Source of the DNA: Rehmannia glutinosa
Lineage: Eukaryota > Streptophyta > Magnoliopsida > Lamiales > Orobanchaceae
NCBI GenBank assembly: GCA_016081115.2
Contig: CM071929.1
Location: 1,984,001 to 2,048,000 of the forward strand
Direction: 5' to 3'
DNA: 64,000 nt
Of this stretch, positions 22,331 to 33,768 are shown piece after piece (positions within the stretch are counted from its first letter, which is position 1; each line of letters begins with the position of its first letter). The position numbers and the translations under genes are program-made. The notes below the pieces were generated by a model, which was not told the DNA's origin, did not search any database, and was given only the letters and a program-made list of their open reading frames with translations.

Positions 22331-23169
22331 TCAATTTATATGATTTTAATATGTATTGTCTTATGTGTATATTTCTTTTTTTTTTTTTTATAAGATTTCG
22401 AGTATAAAATGGATTAGTTAACGAGGCAAAATCGATTTTTTCACCGAAATTTGATTAGAAGAAACATATTTGAAACAACAACGTAAAAAGTCCGAGAATT
22501 TTGGCGGGATCGTATTTTTGTCCAAAAAAGGGACTAACGTAATTTTAACCAAAAATCACCGAAAAGCGTAAAAATATGTCTTTTGTCCAGAAAAATGGAG
22601 CAATTATGTCATTATCTCCTAAATCATTAAAGAAGGCCCAACTTATACACTATATTCCTAAATATAAATAATCCATTCACTAATTAAGTACAATTTACTC
22701 ACTTAATTCAATTACGTTTTTTATTATTTTTATACACTTCGCTAACTTAAGAATCAAATGGGCTTTCCCATGACAACATGGTGCTCTTCTCTAATCATGT
22801 TTGCATATTACATGATGGTTCCTTATATGTGGATTGGACATATCGACTCGAACTTAATTACTTTGCTTCTATTTAAAATGACCCAAAGTGAGCTGCTCTT
22901 CTCAGCAACATCAATTAATGACTTATTTATCTTAAAGACACGTCTCATAATCCAATAAAGTAAACTAAAAAATGTGGAATCTTTTCCCATAGCACAATTC
23001 AATTACCTAAGACAAAAACTTGATGAGACGATCTTATGACATTGTCCATGAATCAAATCCTAAATATAAATAGAACTTCAACCGATCCAAACCCAAACTC
23101 ATAAAAATACCCAATGTTTTTTGCTCTTTGTAGGATCCGTCTCACATAAGACCATCTCATTCCCTAATA
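22331..23169. other. AT-rich intergenic sequence
   Basis: No gene is seen. The stretch at 23,005-23,165 contains the phrase gagacgatcttatgacattg and its counterpart ccgtctcacataagaccatctc, a common dispersed plant repeat also seen near 31,628 and 33,780. Confidence 0.4.
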
Positions 23170-23185
23170 AGAAAATCACGTATTC

Positions 23186-23433
23186 GCCGGCATGGGCATA
23201 GCTCAACCTGCAGTAAAGGATTTGGGTGACGTGATGTCTGCGTTGGCACCCACAGCCAGTGTGGTTGTTTGAATCCATCCGTAACGATTTATAGGGTGGA
23301 GGAGAACTTTGTGTGGTGACTCGGTCTTGACCCCAAAGACTCGACTAGTTGAGGCGTGATAACCCGCGCTTCACATCCTCCATAAAACTCAGTGACAAGA
23401 AAGAAGAGCCGCAGAGAATGGGTTTCATCCTTT
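23186..23433 (+). mobile_element. tRNA-derived SINE with 16-bp target duplication
   Basis: It is flanked by agaaaatcacgtattc at 23,170-23,185 and again at 23,434-23,449, a perfect 16-bp duplication. The head has an A-box-like ATAGCTCAACCTGCAG near 23,200 and a B-box-like GGTTGTTTGAATCC near 23,263. The body is 248 bases and ends in a short T run, not poly(A). The exact duplication and promoter boxes support a retroposed SINE. Confidence 0.82.
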
Positions 23434-23509
23434 AGAAAATCACGTATTCTTAAATCCAAATCGAATTTGATTTGTTCTTTTTTTTTAATAAGAAAAACAA
23501 AAGATAAAT

Positions 23510-24200
23510 TACACTATACCAAATTTTAAAAAGGAGGGGGAACAAATTCCCTCCCAACTGATTGGGCAGCACTTAATAGCTGGCGCTATATAAAGGAAAA
23601 AATCAAATATCGCCACACTGTCTCCCCAATATCTCTCTCTCTCACACACACTAGGCACATATACATACAAGTACAACATATACATACACGCCTTTATGTC
23701 AGACACACATTTGATACGCAATACGCACCGCACCCAACACCATTACATAAAGCTAAGCTGCTCTGCTTTCTTCGCTTCCAGCTTTTTAACTTTTCTTCTC
23801 GACAACTCTTCGTCTTCTCCGCATGGCCAAAAGCCGCTGTTAATTAGAAGAATCACGATGATTTAATGGAGCCTGACGTCAACATTTCTCCAATTTCCAG
23901 GTCAGTGGTTCCCCCCTTAATGTTAATAATATTCACTACGTATGAACTGATGTACAGAGTAGTGGTTGAATTACGAAATATCGGTATGAAACTGCCTGTG
24001 TGAATTTTGCGTTTTGATGATGCTGAATCTCGTCAGTTTTTGGTAGAGGTGTAATTCGTGTTTTTATTTTCGGAAGCGAAAGCATAACTGATAATAGATA
24101 GTTTTACTTAACTTTAAGTGATGAACCAAATGACTGCTTTGAATGATAAGAACTTAAGAAGTTTTGAATCCAGGCATTTAAGAAATAGTAGTGTGATATT
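23510..24200 (+). pseudogene. Duplicated leader and first-exon fragment, copy B
   Basis: This matches 15,028-15,600. The position of the copy A start codon is AAG here, and two codons are missing shortly after it, but the donor-like CCAG|gtcagtg is kept. No downstream exon is visible, and there is no TPS1-like sequence after it. An additional stretch rich in ctctctctcacacacac (23,625-23,660) is present in this copy only. Confidence 0.5.
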
Positions 24201-25080
24201 TGGGTCCAGTAATTTAATTGTTTAGCCGTTTGGACTTTTGGATCGGAGTATTTTTCCTTGTGGCGACGCTTGGATACTTAGCATTGATGTCGGCCTTGTT
24301 TGTTTTTATTTTCTTTCTTTTTCCTCTTTTTTTGTTTTTTTGCTTATTTCTTTTTTGAATAAAACTCTCAGTTGATTTTGTCTTCAAGGCTTTTCTGTCA
24401 AACCTATAACTTCATATTTCCCATTTTTCATATCTGGGATTTTCATTTATTTCAAATAGGACTACATCATTAAATAATAATTAAAGTAATTATATTAATA
24501 ATTTATAATTGTTTTTTTCCCTCTAATCTCATATTATTAATGTGGCATGAATGTATCATGGCGCACCATAAATTAAGTTATAATTTTTCATCATATTATA
24601 ATTAGATTGATAGATAAGTAAAGTAATAATAAGACCCGGCCCAATTATCACACTATGATAGTATGATTAGTGATAAACACATGTTTATTCCTCTGGAACA
24701 TTAAACAAATAACATTTCATGAAAGTCGTCGACAATTCTATACCATTAAACTAATTGCATATTTATTTTTACATAAAAATCAAGTTAAACATTTCAACTC
24801 GTGAAAATGATGGAAATACAAATAGAGCAAGAAATGAAAGCAAAAGGGCCTGATCGCAAAAACTTATTGGGTTAATTACTTAATTAGTTTAGTGTCCTTT
24901 TGCGGTACCCATTATTGAAAATGCACAAGACAAACTTACAGGATAATGGATATATAGGTATTCTTAAGATCAAGGTTTTAGAATTTGACGTTTCAATAAG
25001 CATACAGTGAAGTCCTGAAACCTTTTATAATGCATTAATGTAGGATATGACTATATGCTTTTGTAATTATGATTCAAGAA
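24201..25080. other. AT-rich intergenic sequence
   Basis: No gene, tandem array or element termini could be recognised. Confidence 0.4.
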
Positions 25081-25118
25081 TTTGGAGGTGGGTGACGCTA
25101 TTGACCCCCTTTTTTTTT

Positions 25119-27636
25119 TGAGGAAATTGTAAAGCTTTATTAAACCAAGGAAAGGTCCTCACTTACAATTTCATCCACCCAACGTGGAATATCTTCGTTC
25201 GTCCAACAAAAAGACGTAAAAGATGAAAAAGCAGCAAAATTAGCTAGCCTATGAGCAACATTATTAGCTATGCGTCGTACATGAGTGATTTTAGAAGCTC
25301 CCAAACCAGCTAACGAAGATAAAATCTCTTGAATCAAAAAACCGTTGTAGCTAATATCCTCTTCAATGGCCATGACTGCTTGCACCGCCATTAACGAGTC
25401 CGAATAAACGTCGACATTCCCCAGCCCTGCCTCTTTGGCTCGGTGTATCCCATCTTTAATTGCTCTAAGTTCGCCCTCCAACACACTGTTAGAATATTGC
25501 AGTTTAGCACCAAAAACCAACATAATCTTTCCTTCCTCATTTCTGATGATACCCCCAGTAGCAAACTTATTTTCCTTCTCATTATGGCATGCATCCACAT
25601 CCAACCTATATCTACCAGCAGTTGGCCTTGACCATACAACTTCAGCATCAACATTTATTTTAGGATCCCTCCCAGGTGTTTGATTCACACTTTTGAATGC
25701 TGTTAAAAAATCTGTAGCCCACTTGACAGAACAACTAAGTTTTTTCTGATTCTCATCATGCACAAACTTCTGCTTTTCTTTCCATATACCCCATGTACAA
25801 CACGCAAAGTTCTCAAATTGGTGTTTGTCAAGTTGTCTCCTCATCCAAAAGCATATGTCCATGATATCCCCATCCTTCGTCTGTTTTATGTGTGTCCAAA
25901 AATCAGTCTCCTTCCATAGTCCCCTGATGGCTGGGCAATAAAATAACGAGTGAGCCGTCGTGTCTCGATCAAACTGACACAACGTACATCCACCCTCGGC
26001 CGGCACATGATGCTTAATTAGATTGACTTTAGTTGCAATGGCATTATGAGAAATCTTCCACCAAAAGATTTTAATTTTTGGAGGAATGGAAAGAGCCCAC
26101 ATAAATTTCCACCACTTTTCCATTTCTCCCGACGAGCTGTGCATGTTCGGATCGAAAAAGCCAATGGCAAGCTTATACCCGGATTTAACTTTATAATTCC
26201 CCTTCGGTTCGAACCTCCAATACCTGCTGTCAGCTCTAGAAGGTGTGGGTGCAGGCATTCGCATGATCTCCTCTGCTACATAAGGAAGAAAACTTTGCTT
26301 AACCAATTCTTCATCCCACCGTCCATTGTTGGCCAATTGATCAACAGAACTTTGAGCATGCAATAAAGAACATGACATTTCTAATTTGTTGCTAAAAGCT
26401 TGTACCCAAAAATCTTGGAACACCTTAACAGATGTGCCACTTCCAATCCGCCACGCCACACCTTGATTAATCAGCTCTCTACCCCACAATAATGATCTCC
26501 AAATAAAAGATGGCTTGGTACCCAAACTTGCTTCCATAATATCACAATGCCTAAAGTATCTTGCTTTCAATACTTTCGCTACCAAACTCTCCGGCCTCCG
26601 AATAATTCGCCATATTTGCTTCGCTAGTAACGCCTTATTGAATTCTTTTAAATTTCGGAAGCCTATACCACCCTTACTTTTTGGTCGACATAAATCGCTC
26701 CATTTCATCCAATGTAATTTTTTCCTACCTCTATCAACACCCCACCAAAAATTAGCGCAAGTCCCTTCAATTTCATCACAAATAGTCGATGGTATACGAA
26801 AACATGACATAGCATAGGTAGGAATTGATTGAAGAACTGATTTTATAAGTACCTCTTTGCCTCCCTCCGAAAAAAATTTTCCACTCCATCCCTCAATCCG
26901 CTTCATGATTTTATCCTTCAAAAACCCAAATTGGAGGCGTTTACTCCTCGGTGAGACAGTTGGAAGCCAAGGTATACTTCATGTCCCCGCACAATTGGGA
27001 CTCTAAACTCGCTTGAAATACTCAATGACGCCCCGCCCGTATTTGAAATTTGAATGTGATCGCCGACTTCTCGTAATTTATCAATTGGCCCGATGATTTT
27101 TCATATTGCCGCAATAAGCCTCGCTACCCTGTTGCACTCGTCCTCCGTAGCTCTACAAAATATTAAACTATCATCCGCAAAAAACAAATGAGATAACGGA
27201 GGGCATCGGCGCAATGCAAACCCCATTAATCCATCTTGTTTCTAGATGAAGTTTAAACAGAGACGATAGACCATGAGCACATATCACAAATAAATAGGCG
27301 ATAATGGGTCACCTTGCCGTAGTCCTCGTTGCGGCTTTACCGAACCAATAACCTCACCATTTAAGTTGAAGGAGTAATGCACTGAAAGCAAGCTAGGAAT
27401 AGTTGCTTCTTTTTCTTGGGAAAGCTATATAAGGAGTGCTACTTCCAAGCATTTCGCTTACCTTTGCCCAACCGCCAGTTTTCAAACATTAGATGACTTA
27501 AAGAAGTCAGCAATCAGAACGTCTGAGTATTTTGAACCGCTTTCTTTCCATATCCATCTAGTCTTAATATAAGCTTTATAGATCTTGCTTGAGTTCCATG
27601 GATAATGTGTTTTCCTTCCCTTCGGTATTCTGCAGT
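25119..27636 (-). mobile_element. 5'-truncated LINE (non-LTR retrotransposon)
   Basis: The minus strand carries a non-LTR reverse transcriptase C-terminal half, a zinc-binding region and an RNase H, and ends with AATAAA and an A run at the left. The 3' part, 26,921-25,140, is open for 593 codons. Upstream, in broken frames, are the RT motifs PQRGLRQGDPLSP (about 27,320) and FFADDSLIFC (about 27,170). ORF1 and the endonuclease are missing, the usual result of incomplete reverse transcription. The right boundary is inferred from where sequence similar to the Mutator element's other end (ttttattaatacactc) resumes. Confidence 0.85.
25140..26921 (-). pseudogene. LINE ORF2 C-terminal part: RT thumb, zinc region, RNase H
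   Basis: Residues 1-60 are the end of the reverse transcriptase (MKRIEGWSGKFFSEGGKEVL and IPTYAMSCFRIP). A zf-RVT region follows, with WWKISHNAIATKVNLIKHHV and the CTLC cysteine pair near residue 315. From about residue 445 comes a plant-type RNase H domain with RLDVDACHNEKENKFATGGI, an ELRAIKDGI segment and VYSDSLMAVQAV, so the acidic catalytic residues are kept. The frame is open to the normal stop, but the essential N-terminal parts are in broken frames or absent, so the copy is dead. Confidence 0.88.
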
Positions 27637-28211
27637 TTCTGTTTTTTATTAATACACTCACCTCTATATAATTACAAAAATATCATCCAGTTAAAAGATT
27701 ATATTGCCCTTACTTAAAGAAGTTATGAATACACTTACATCATTCACCCACATTCTTCTTCTTCTTGAAGAAAGTTCAATTTTTTTATATAAACCCTAAA
27801 TTTTTTCAACACCCAAATTGTTGAAGATTCGAACAATAAAGTATTCATACCCCCAAATAATGAATGTATATTCTTAGTTTATAGCATAAAATATGTTATT
27901 TCTCAAATTTTCAAAGGTTGAAAAATATTTGTCGCCGCACACAAGATGTCGGGCGATACTTAGACGATCACGCCGCTATGCCAAAAATTCATTGTGCCAT
28001 CGTGCCACATGGGCCATCGTGCCATGTGGCATGATGGCAGAAAGCCCATCGTGCCATCATGCCACCAAGGGTTTTTCATTAAAGGGTAAAATTGGAAAAA
28101 AGGGGTGTATTTAACAATTGTACCCTATTTGAAAAAATGGGAGGTGGTGTCTTAGAAGATGAGTATACTCATAAAAAAAAGGGGGTGCCAATAGCGCCAC
28201 CCTTTGGAGGT

Positions 28212-28855
28212 AGCTAGTTCCTTGCTAATCGTTCACATTTTAACCCAAGTATTACGAGTAGTCGAGTATAAAGTGAATATAATTTCATTTCATTTCACTA
28301 TCTTACCAAGATATCTAACGTGTATAATCGGGTCTTGTAGATACTACATATACGTACATTTAGTATATGGGGCATTTGGTCTTTATCCACACACCAAGTG
28401 TATATACACGGTACGCCTACTCTAGTAATCTAGTATAGTCGTATAGTATGGATATTACCCGTATGTCTTAAGCTTTCGTGTTCCGCACGATATTTCATTA
28501 TAGTTTGTCTTACATTTTACTCTTTACAATAAAAGCGAAAAACTCTACATTTTGTTTCAATTAAAATTTAATAAATTTCTTATTCTATTTTTCTACTTCA
28601 TTTAGTATTCGTTACTTAAATGAATGACACGAGTTTATAAGATAAATTACAATTCAAATAATCAACATATATTCATCCAAAACCACGTGTCATTCATTAA
28701 GAAAAATGGAATATAAAATGAAAAAGGAAAGAGGAAAGAGAAAATTTTGAAGTCCACAAGAAACCACCTTTTTTTTTTTTTTTTTGATCGGTAAACAAGA
28801 AACCACTTTAATTAAAGAAAAATGTTCCCTTTATGGATAATATTCAACTAAAATC
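28212..28855. other. AT-rich intergenic sequence
   Basis: No gene or element termini were recognised. A T run lies at 28,770-28,786. Confidence 0.4.
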
Positions 28856-28858
28856 TAA

Positions 28859-29430
28859 GATCATCTCGAGTAGTCCGCACTATTTTGATGCAGAATTTCA
28901 GACTATTTTAGCGCATAATCTACATTTTATCTCCATTAGTTTGCACTACTCTTTGCGCTAAAAAGAATATTCTATAAGATTCATTTTTTATTTATTTAAT
29001 ATTAATTTTTATTACACTATAATTGATAAAAATATTAAATAAATAATTTTATTGAATATAATGTTTATAAAATGTTTTATTTTTAAAATTAAACAAATAA
29101 AAAATATTAAATTTAATGAAATTAATGCAAAATTGAAATAACAATTCATAAAATTACATATTATATTGTTTAAAAAATAACACATATAATTGAATTAATT
29201 TTAGTATTATTTTTATTAGATCAACTTAAATATAACATTAATAATAATATTTAAAGTTATATAAACCCAAAACAAATTACATAAAAAAAGCAAAAGAATA
29301 AAAAAAAAAAATGGCGTTGCTATTTGGCGCTACACTGTAGCAAATGCCAAAGTAGCGAACATAATAACACATTACTATGAGAGGTAATTGGTGCTGGGCA
29401 ACCATTTTACATCTCCTGTTAGAGATGGTC
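28859..29430. mobile_element. PIF/Harbinger-type MITE
   Basis: The left end GATCATCTCGAGTAG and right end ...AGAGATGGTC are inverted repeats. A TAA target duplication flanks both (28,856-28,858 and 29,431-29,433). The subterminal region holds repeated TTTGCACTA-like words. About 250 bases of the interior (from aagaatattctataa to the A/T-rich core) match the centre of the palindrome at 32,862-33,247, showing the same family twice in the window. Confidence 0.75.
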
Positions 29431-29433
29431 TAA

Positions 29434-30031
29434 GACATACATTTTGCAAGTTAATTTCCTCTTTTCTTTTCAATCCAATAAAAATTTATAATACATAATC
29501 CATTAATTTACTACAGGAGCATTTCTAGAAGAAGTGGCGGAAAATTTTTACTTTGTTAAAATTCCTAAATAGAAGTCAAATTTGAATAAATGGGCTTTTG
29601 GTTAAAAATTATACCCGGAACATGCTAGACATAATTTTTCACCTCCCAAATTGTTACTCGTGTCAATCATTCTCGCCATGCCTCATGGGGCCCAACTACT
29701 TCATGGCAACTCTATTTATTGCTAAGTGGCTAGTTCCATGGTCCTATGAGGAAACGGGCACTCTAGGTTCCGATTTGAATATTCTTTCATTTTGATTTTT
29801 TTTTTTGATAAAGAATGATAATGAATTCTTTTTTAAAGATAAATAATGAATTTTAATAGTGTGATTGATATGAGATAAAATTATAATAATGAAAATCTAT
29901 TTGATATATAATAGTAAAATAATGATTGAGTATGATTGATAGTTAATAATATATGATTAGGTGAATACTAAAAATTATGGAAAAAATGTATAATGGTATT
30001 TATGATTTGATGATGGTTTTTTCGAAACATA
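29434..30031. other. AT-rich intergenic sequence
   Basis: No gene or repeat boundary was recognised. Confidence 0.4.
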
Positions 30032-30039
30032 AGTAGAAG

Positions 30040-30616
30040 CAGGGGCGGTCCCGAGGCGGTCGAGGTTGTGCCGCCAAGACAGGCCCCTTCGGGCAAGGGC
30101 CTTCGGTGAATTTTTTTTTATAGATATATGTATAATAAGAATAATGTAAGATGCTTAGAAAAACCAGGTTTAGAAGTGGTAGTATACATCCCTAAACTTG
30201 GGACCTCAAGAGGTCGATTCTCAGTAGAAGCAATGCATCAACTTTTTCTACCCTTTCACTCCAGCTGCTTCTTTTTTCTTTTATACCCAAAACTAAAACA
30301 GGAAAATATAATTGAAGAGTTAAAAGAGCTCACTATAAGCCATATTCATGTCATTTTCCATAATAATCTTTTTTTCCTTTTTTTCTAATATAAATTATAT
30401 TGAACTATCTTTTACGTAATTTATTTTCATAAGACCGAAATGTTAAAGTTGAAGTACGATATTTTTGCTATTACATATCTTATTTTATATGTTAAATCAA
30501 TGAAATTATATTGATAACATTATTTTGTTATTTTAAGTATTTTTTATGTAAACACAATTAGGGCCTCATTTTTTTTTTTTCCGCTCTGCGCCACTCGAAT
30601 CCTAGGGCCGGCTCTG
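30040..30616. mobile_element. hAT-type non-autonomous element with 8-bp target duplication
   Basis: It begins CAGGGGCGGTCCCGAGG and ends GGGCCGGCTCTG. The inverted ends are imperfect but of the hAT CAGGGGCGG type. The 8-bp duplication agtagaag is perfect (30,032-30,039 and 30,617-30,624). The 577-bp interior is AT-rich with no transposase. Confidence 0.85.
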
Positions 30617-30624
30617 AGTAGAAG

Positions 30625-32114
30625 TAATAGGGTGGGAGAAAAATAAAAAAGGAAACTGAGTAAATAGTTTTGTCTTTTACTTACCTGCAACATCCATGTT
30701 GGTAGTAAACTTGTAGCCTTCATCAACTTCGTGCTCTGGTGCACAAAAATTAACCATATGTTTCTCCACTTGCCCTGGCAGAAAAAAGTACATGTGGGTC
30801 TTTTCTGTCTCCTATGATTTTCCCATTTGGCCTATGTAGCTAAAGTCTAGATGCTTCTTCATCTACCTTGTGACATCACCATGGTAAAAATCACAAACTG
30901 TTTTTTTTTTTGGATTCTACATCACACATCAAAAGAAAAACCTCACTCTATTCTCCACAATCAAAAACCTCCTACAACTTTTTTTTTACGCCCCACAATT
31001 CCATTACATTTCTTAAAACTCCTCTCACAATAATTTTTTTTTCACAAAAACCTGGTTTGTAGTTACAAACCAGATTAACCAGGTTTGTATTTACACCTCA
31101 AACCTCATCACCACAATGGTGTGAGGTTTTTTCCACAGGTTTTTTCTTCAAAAACCTCTACCAAAACCTCCACTGGAGGTGTTCTTAGATAATATCTTCC
31201 GTAGTTCTTGATATTTAGCTTCACCTAAACGACTAAAGTCTAAACCCCTTTCTCGTACTTTTGTGTTACTTTGGGGTACGTATATAGGCTATTAGGGTTA
31301 GAGTAGGTCTCTTGTAAGTCGATAATACGATGGGTCGGCTAGATTGTATTTTTAGGGTAAAAAATAATATTTTTATATTGTTATCCTCAACAATCTTAGA
31401 AAATAGAGAATATTATTTGGGGGAAAGTAGTCAGCCGCAATTTGAATAGTTGTTAAGATTATTTATAGTTTTATGTTTAAAAGTTTGTGATAGATTTTTT
31501 AGGTAATGTTATTTTGCGGATGTTTGAATTAAAGAAAACTTTTGGTGGGAGGAATTTTATTTTAGGAAGTAAGATATAATTTTTCATTAATCATTTTTTT
31601 TGTTCAATTATGTACTAAGATAGATGTGATCTTATGAGAGACGGCCTCTCGTGACTTAGATTAATGAGACGGATTCTACAAAGACAAAAACATGGGTCTT
31701 TTTATGGATTTGAGTTTAGGTTAAAATTCTAGTTACATGTAGAATCGCCCAATGAACAATACTCATAAGACGCCTCATACAAGTTTTTGTCATTAAGATA
31801 AGATATCTTTTAGTATATCATTATTTCATACAAATGAGACAATATTCGCCTACATTTCGATGTTCAATTAACAATAATGTAAAGAAAAACGAGTTTAAAT
31901 TGAGTAATGATTTTTCAGTTCAAGTTTTAATTCTCACTCAAATTCACTGTAAAATAATTGAACTTATGTTGGCTATGATCTGGATTCTGGGGCCTGTTAT
32001 CCCATTATTTTTCTTCTTTTACTAGCTTGCGAGAGTCGCTGTTATTTTAATAGATTGGGTGGACCTTCATAGGAAAAAAAAAATAGTCTTATAAACAAAC
32101 ACATACCAATGTAA
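30625..32114. other. Intergenic sequence with hairpin-forming and gagacgg-type repeats
   Basis: No gene was identified. Around 31,049-31,175 there are nested short inverted repeats (aacctggtttgtagttacaaaccag; cctcatcaccacaatggtgtgagg; cctccactggagg). At 31,628-31,800 lies a dispersed repeat that begins with a gagacgg phrase and ends with acgcctcatacaagtttttg, also seen in part near 33,780-33,890. Confidence 0.4.
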
Positions 32115-33768
32115 GGCTAAATTGCTTAAATATTGTAAAATTGGGATCAAATTGACAAAATATGGTGAAAATTGGGAGATTTGTTTTTTTACTCGTTGGC
32201 GCACTTCACGTGTGCGCCAACCTTGTTTTTATTTTTATTTTTTTTTTTGTTAAAATATCTTTGGCGCGATCTAGGTGCGCCACCCAATAAAAAAATTAAA
32301 AACGCCCTTAGAAAGTTTATTCAATCTTTGGGCTAAATTGCTTAAATATTGTAAAATTGGGATCAAATTGCCAAAATATGGTGAAAATTGGGAGATTTGT
32401 TTTTTTACTCGTTGGCGCACTTCACGTGTGCGCCAACCTTGTTTTTTTTTTTTTTTTTTTGTTAAAATATGCTGGCGCGATCTAGGTGTGCGCCAGCCCC
32501 ATAAAAAAAAATTAAAAAACGCCCTTAGAAAGTTTATTCAATCTTTGCCACCCCTTTTCTGTTACTGTTAGGTGATGTATATTTCCTGTGCCCAGTAGGT
32601 TGAATAAGTTCTTATAAAAAATTGAATTGAGGAACCAACAAAAAGTAAAGGTGGCCATTCATTTCCAAAGAAATGCATGGGGAAAATGACACGTGTACGC
32701 ATACATTTTAAGTCCCATTCTACCAAAGGCCACGTTATTCTAATAAGTCACATTACCAATCAAAATAATAATTTACATTATTATTAACAATAAAAATCTA
32801 AGGGCATAATAAGTAGCTTTTCTAAGATTTTAAATTTTAGTTATATACTTTTACTTGGACCATCTCTAGTAGTTTGCACCAATTTAATACAAAATCTGCT
32901 TTGGTGCAAAATATGTACTCCATCTCCAGCTGTTTGCACTACTTTCTACATTAAAAAAGAATATTCCATAAAATTCTTTCTTTTATTTATTTAATATTAA
33001 TTTTCATTACTTTATAATTGATAAAAATATTGCATAAGTAATTTTATTTAATATTATATTTATTAAATTTTTTATTTTCAAAATTAATCAAATTCATGGA
33101 AAATGTAAAATTTAATAATTTATTTATCTGGAATATTCTTTTTTAGTGTAGAAAGTAGTGCAAACAGCTGGAGATGAAGTATAGATTTTGCACCAAAGCA
33201 GTGCAGATTCCGTATTAAATTGGTGCAAACTACTAGAGATGGTCCAAATAAAAGTATATAACTAAAATTTAAAATCTTAGAAAAGCTACTTATTTATGCC
33301 CTTAGATTTTTATTGTTAATAATAATGTAAATTATTATTTTGATTGGTAATGTGACTTATTAGAATAACGTGGCCTTTGGTAGAATGAGACTTAAAATGT
33401 ATGCGACACGTGTCATTTTTCCCCATGCATTTCTTTGGAAATGAATGGCCACCTTTACTTTTTGTTGGTTCCTCAATTCAATTTTTTATAAGAACTTATT
33501 CAACCTACTGGGCACAGGAAATATACATCACCTAACAGTAACAGAAAGGGGTGGCAAAGATTGAATAAACTTTCTAAGGCGTTTTTAATTTTTTATTCAA
33601 TGGGCGACACCTAGATCGCGCCAAAGATATTTTAACAAAAAAAAAATAAAAATAAAAACAAGGTTGGCGCACACGTGAAGTGCGCCAACGAGTAAAAAAC
33701 AAATCTCCCAATTTTCACCATATTTTGTCAATTTGATCCCAATTTTACAATATTTAAGCAATTTAGCC
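32115..33768. repeat. 1.65-kb palindrome built around a Harbinger-like MITE
   Basis: The sequence from 32,115 reads inward as the near-complement of the sequence from 33,768. Arms of about 630-850 bases enclose a loop at about 32,960-33,130. The outermost part is ggctaaattgcttaaatatt and its complement ending caatttagcc. The innermost part is the MITE end ggaccatctctagtagtttg. The left arm carries a tandem copy of the outer 216 bases (32,115-32,330 and 32,331-32,548), and the right arm has one copy only. No coding capacity. A transcript would fold into a long double-stranded RNA. Confidence 0.88.

Larger units (their letters stand above)
25090..28202. mobile_element. Mutator-like element with 9-bp target duplication, interrupted by a LINE
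   Basis: The left end reads GGGTGACGCTATTGACCCCC then a T run. The right end is the inverted counterpart (A run, then GGGGGTGCCAATAGCGCCACCC). Flanks are tttggaggt at 25,081-25,089 and tttggaggt at 28,203-28,211, a perfect 9-bp duplication as made by Mutator-like transposases. The element's own sequence is 25,090 to about 25,118 and about 27,637 to 28,202. It includes short repeats of ATCGTGCCA around 27,990-28,060. No transposase is present. A LINE has inserted into the T run at the left terminus. Confidence 0.85.

Noticed and set aside
21714..22393. Short hydrophobic ORFs that look like membrane proteins
   Set aside because: They result from T-rich repeat sequence. No codon structure or homologue is evident.
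23186..23433. Captured gene fragment
   Set aside because: Exact target duplication and A/B-box-like sites explain it better as a SINE.
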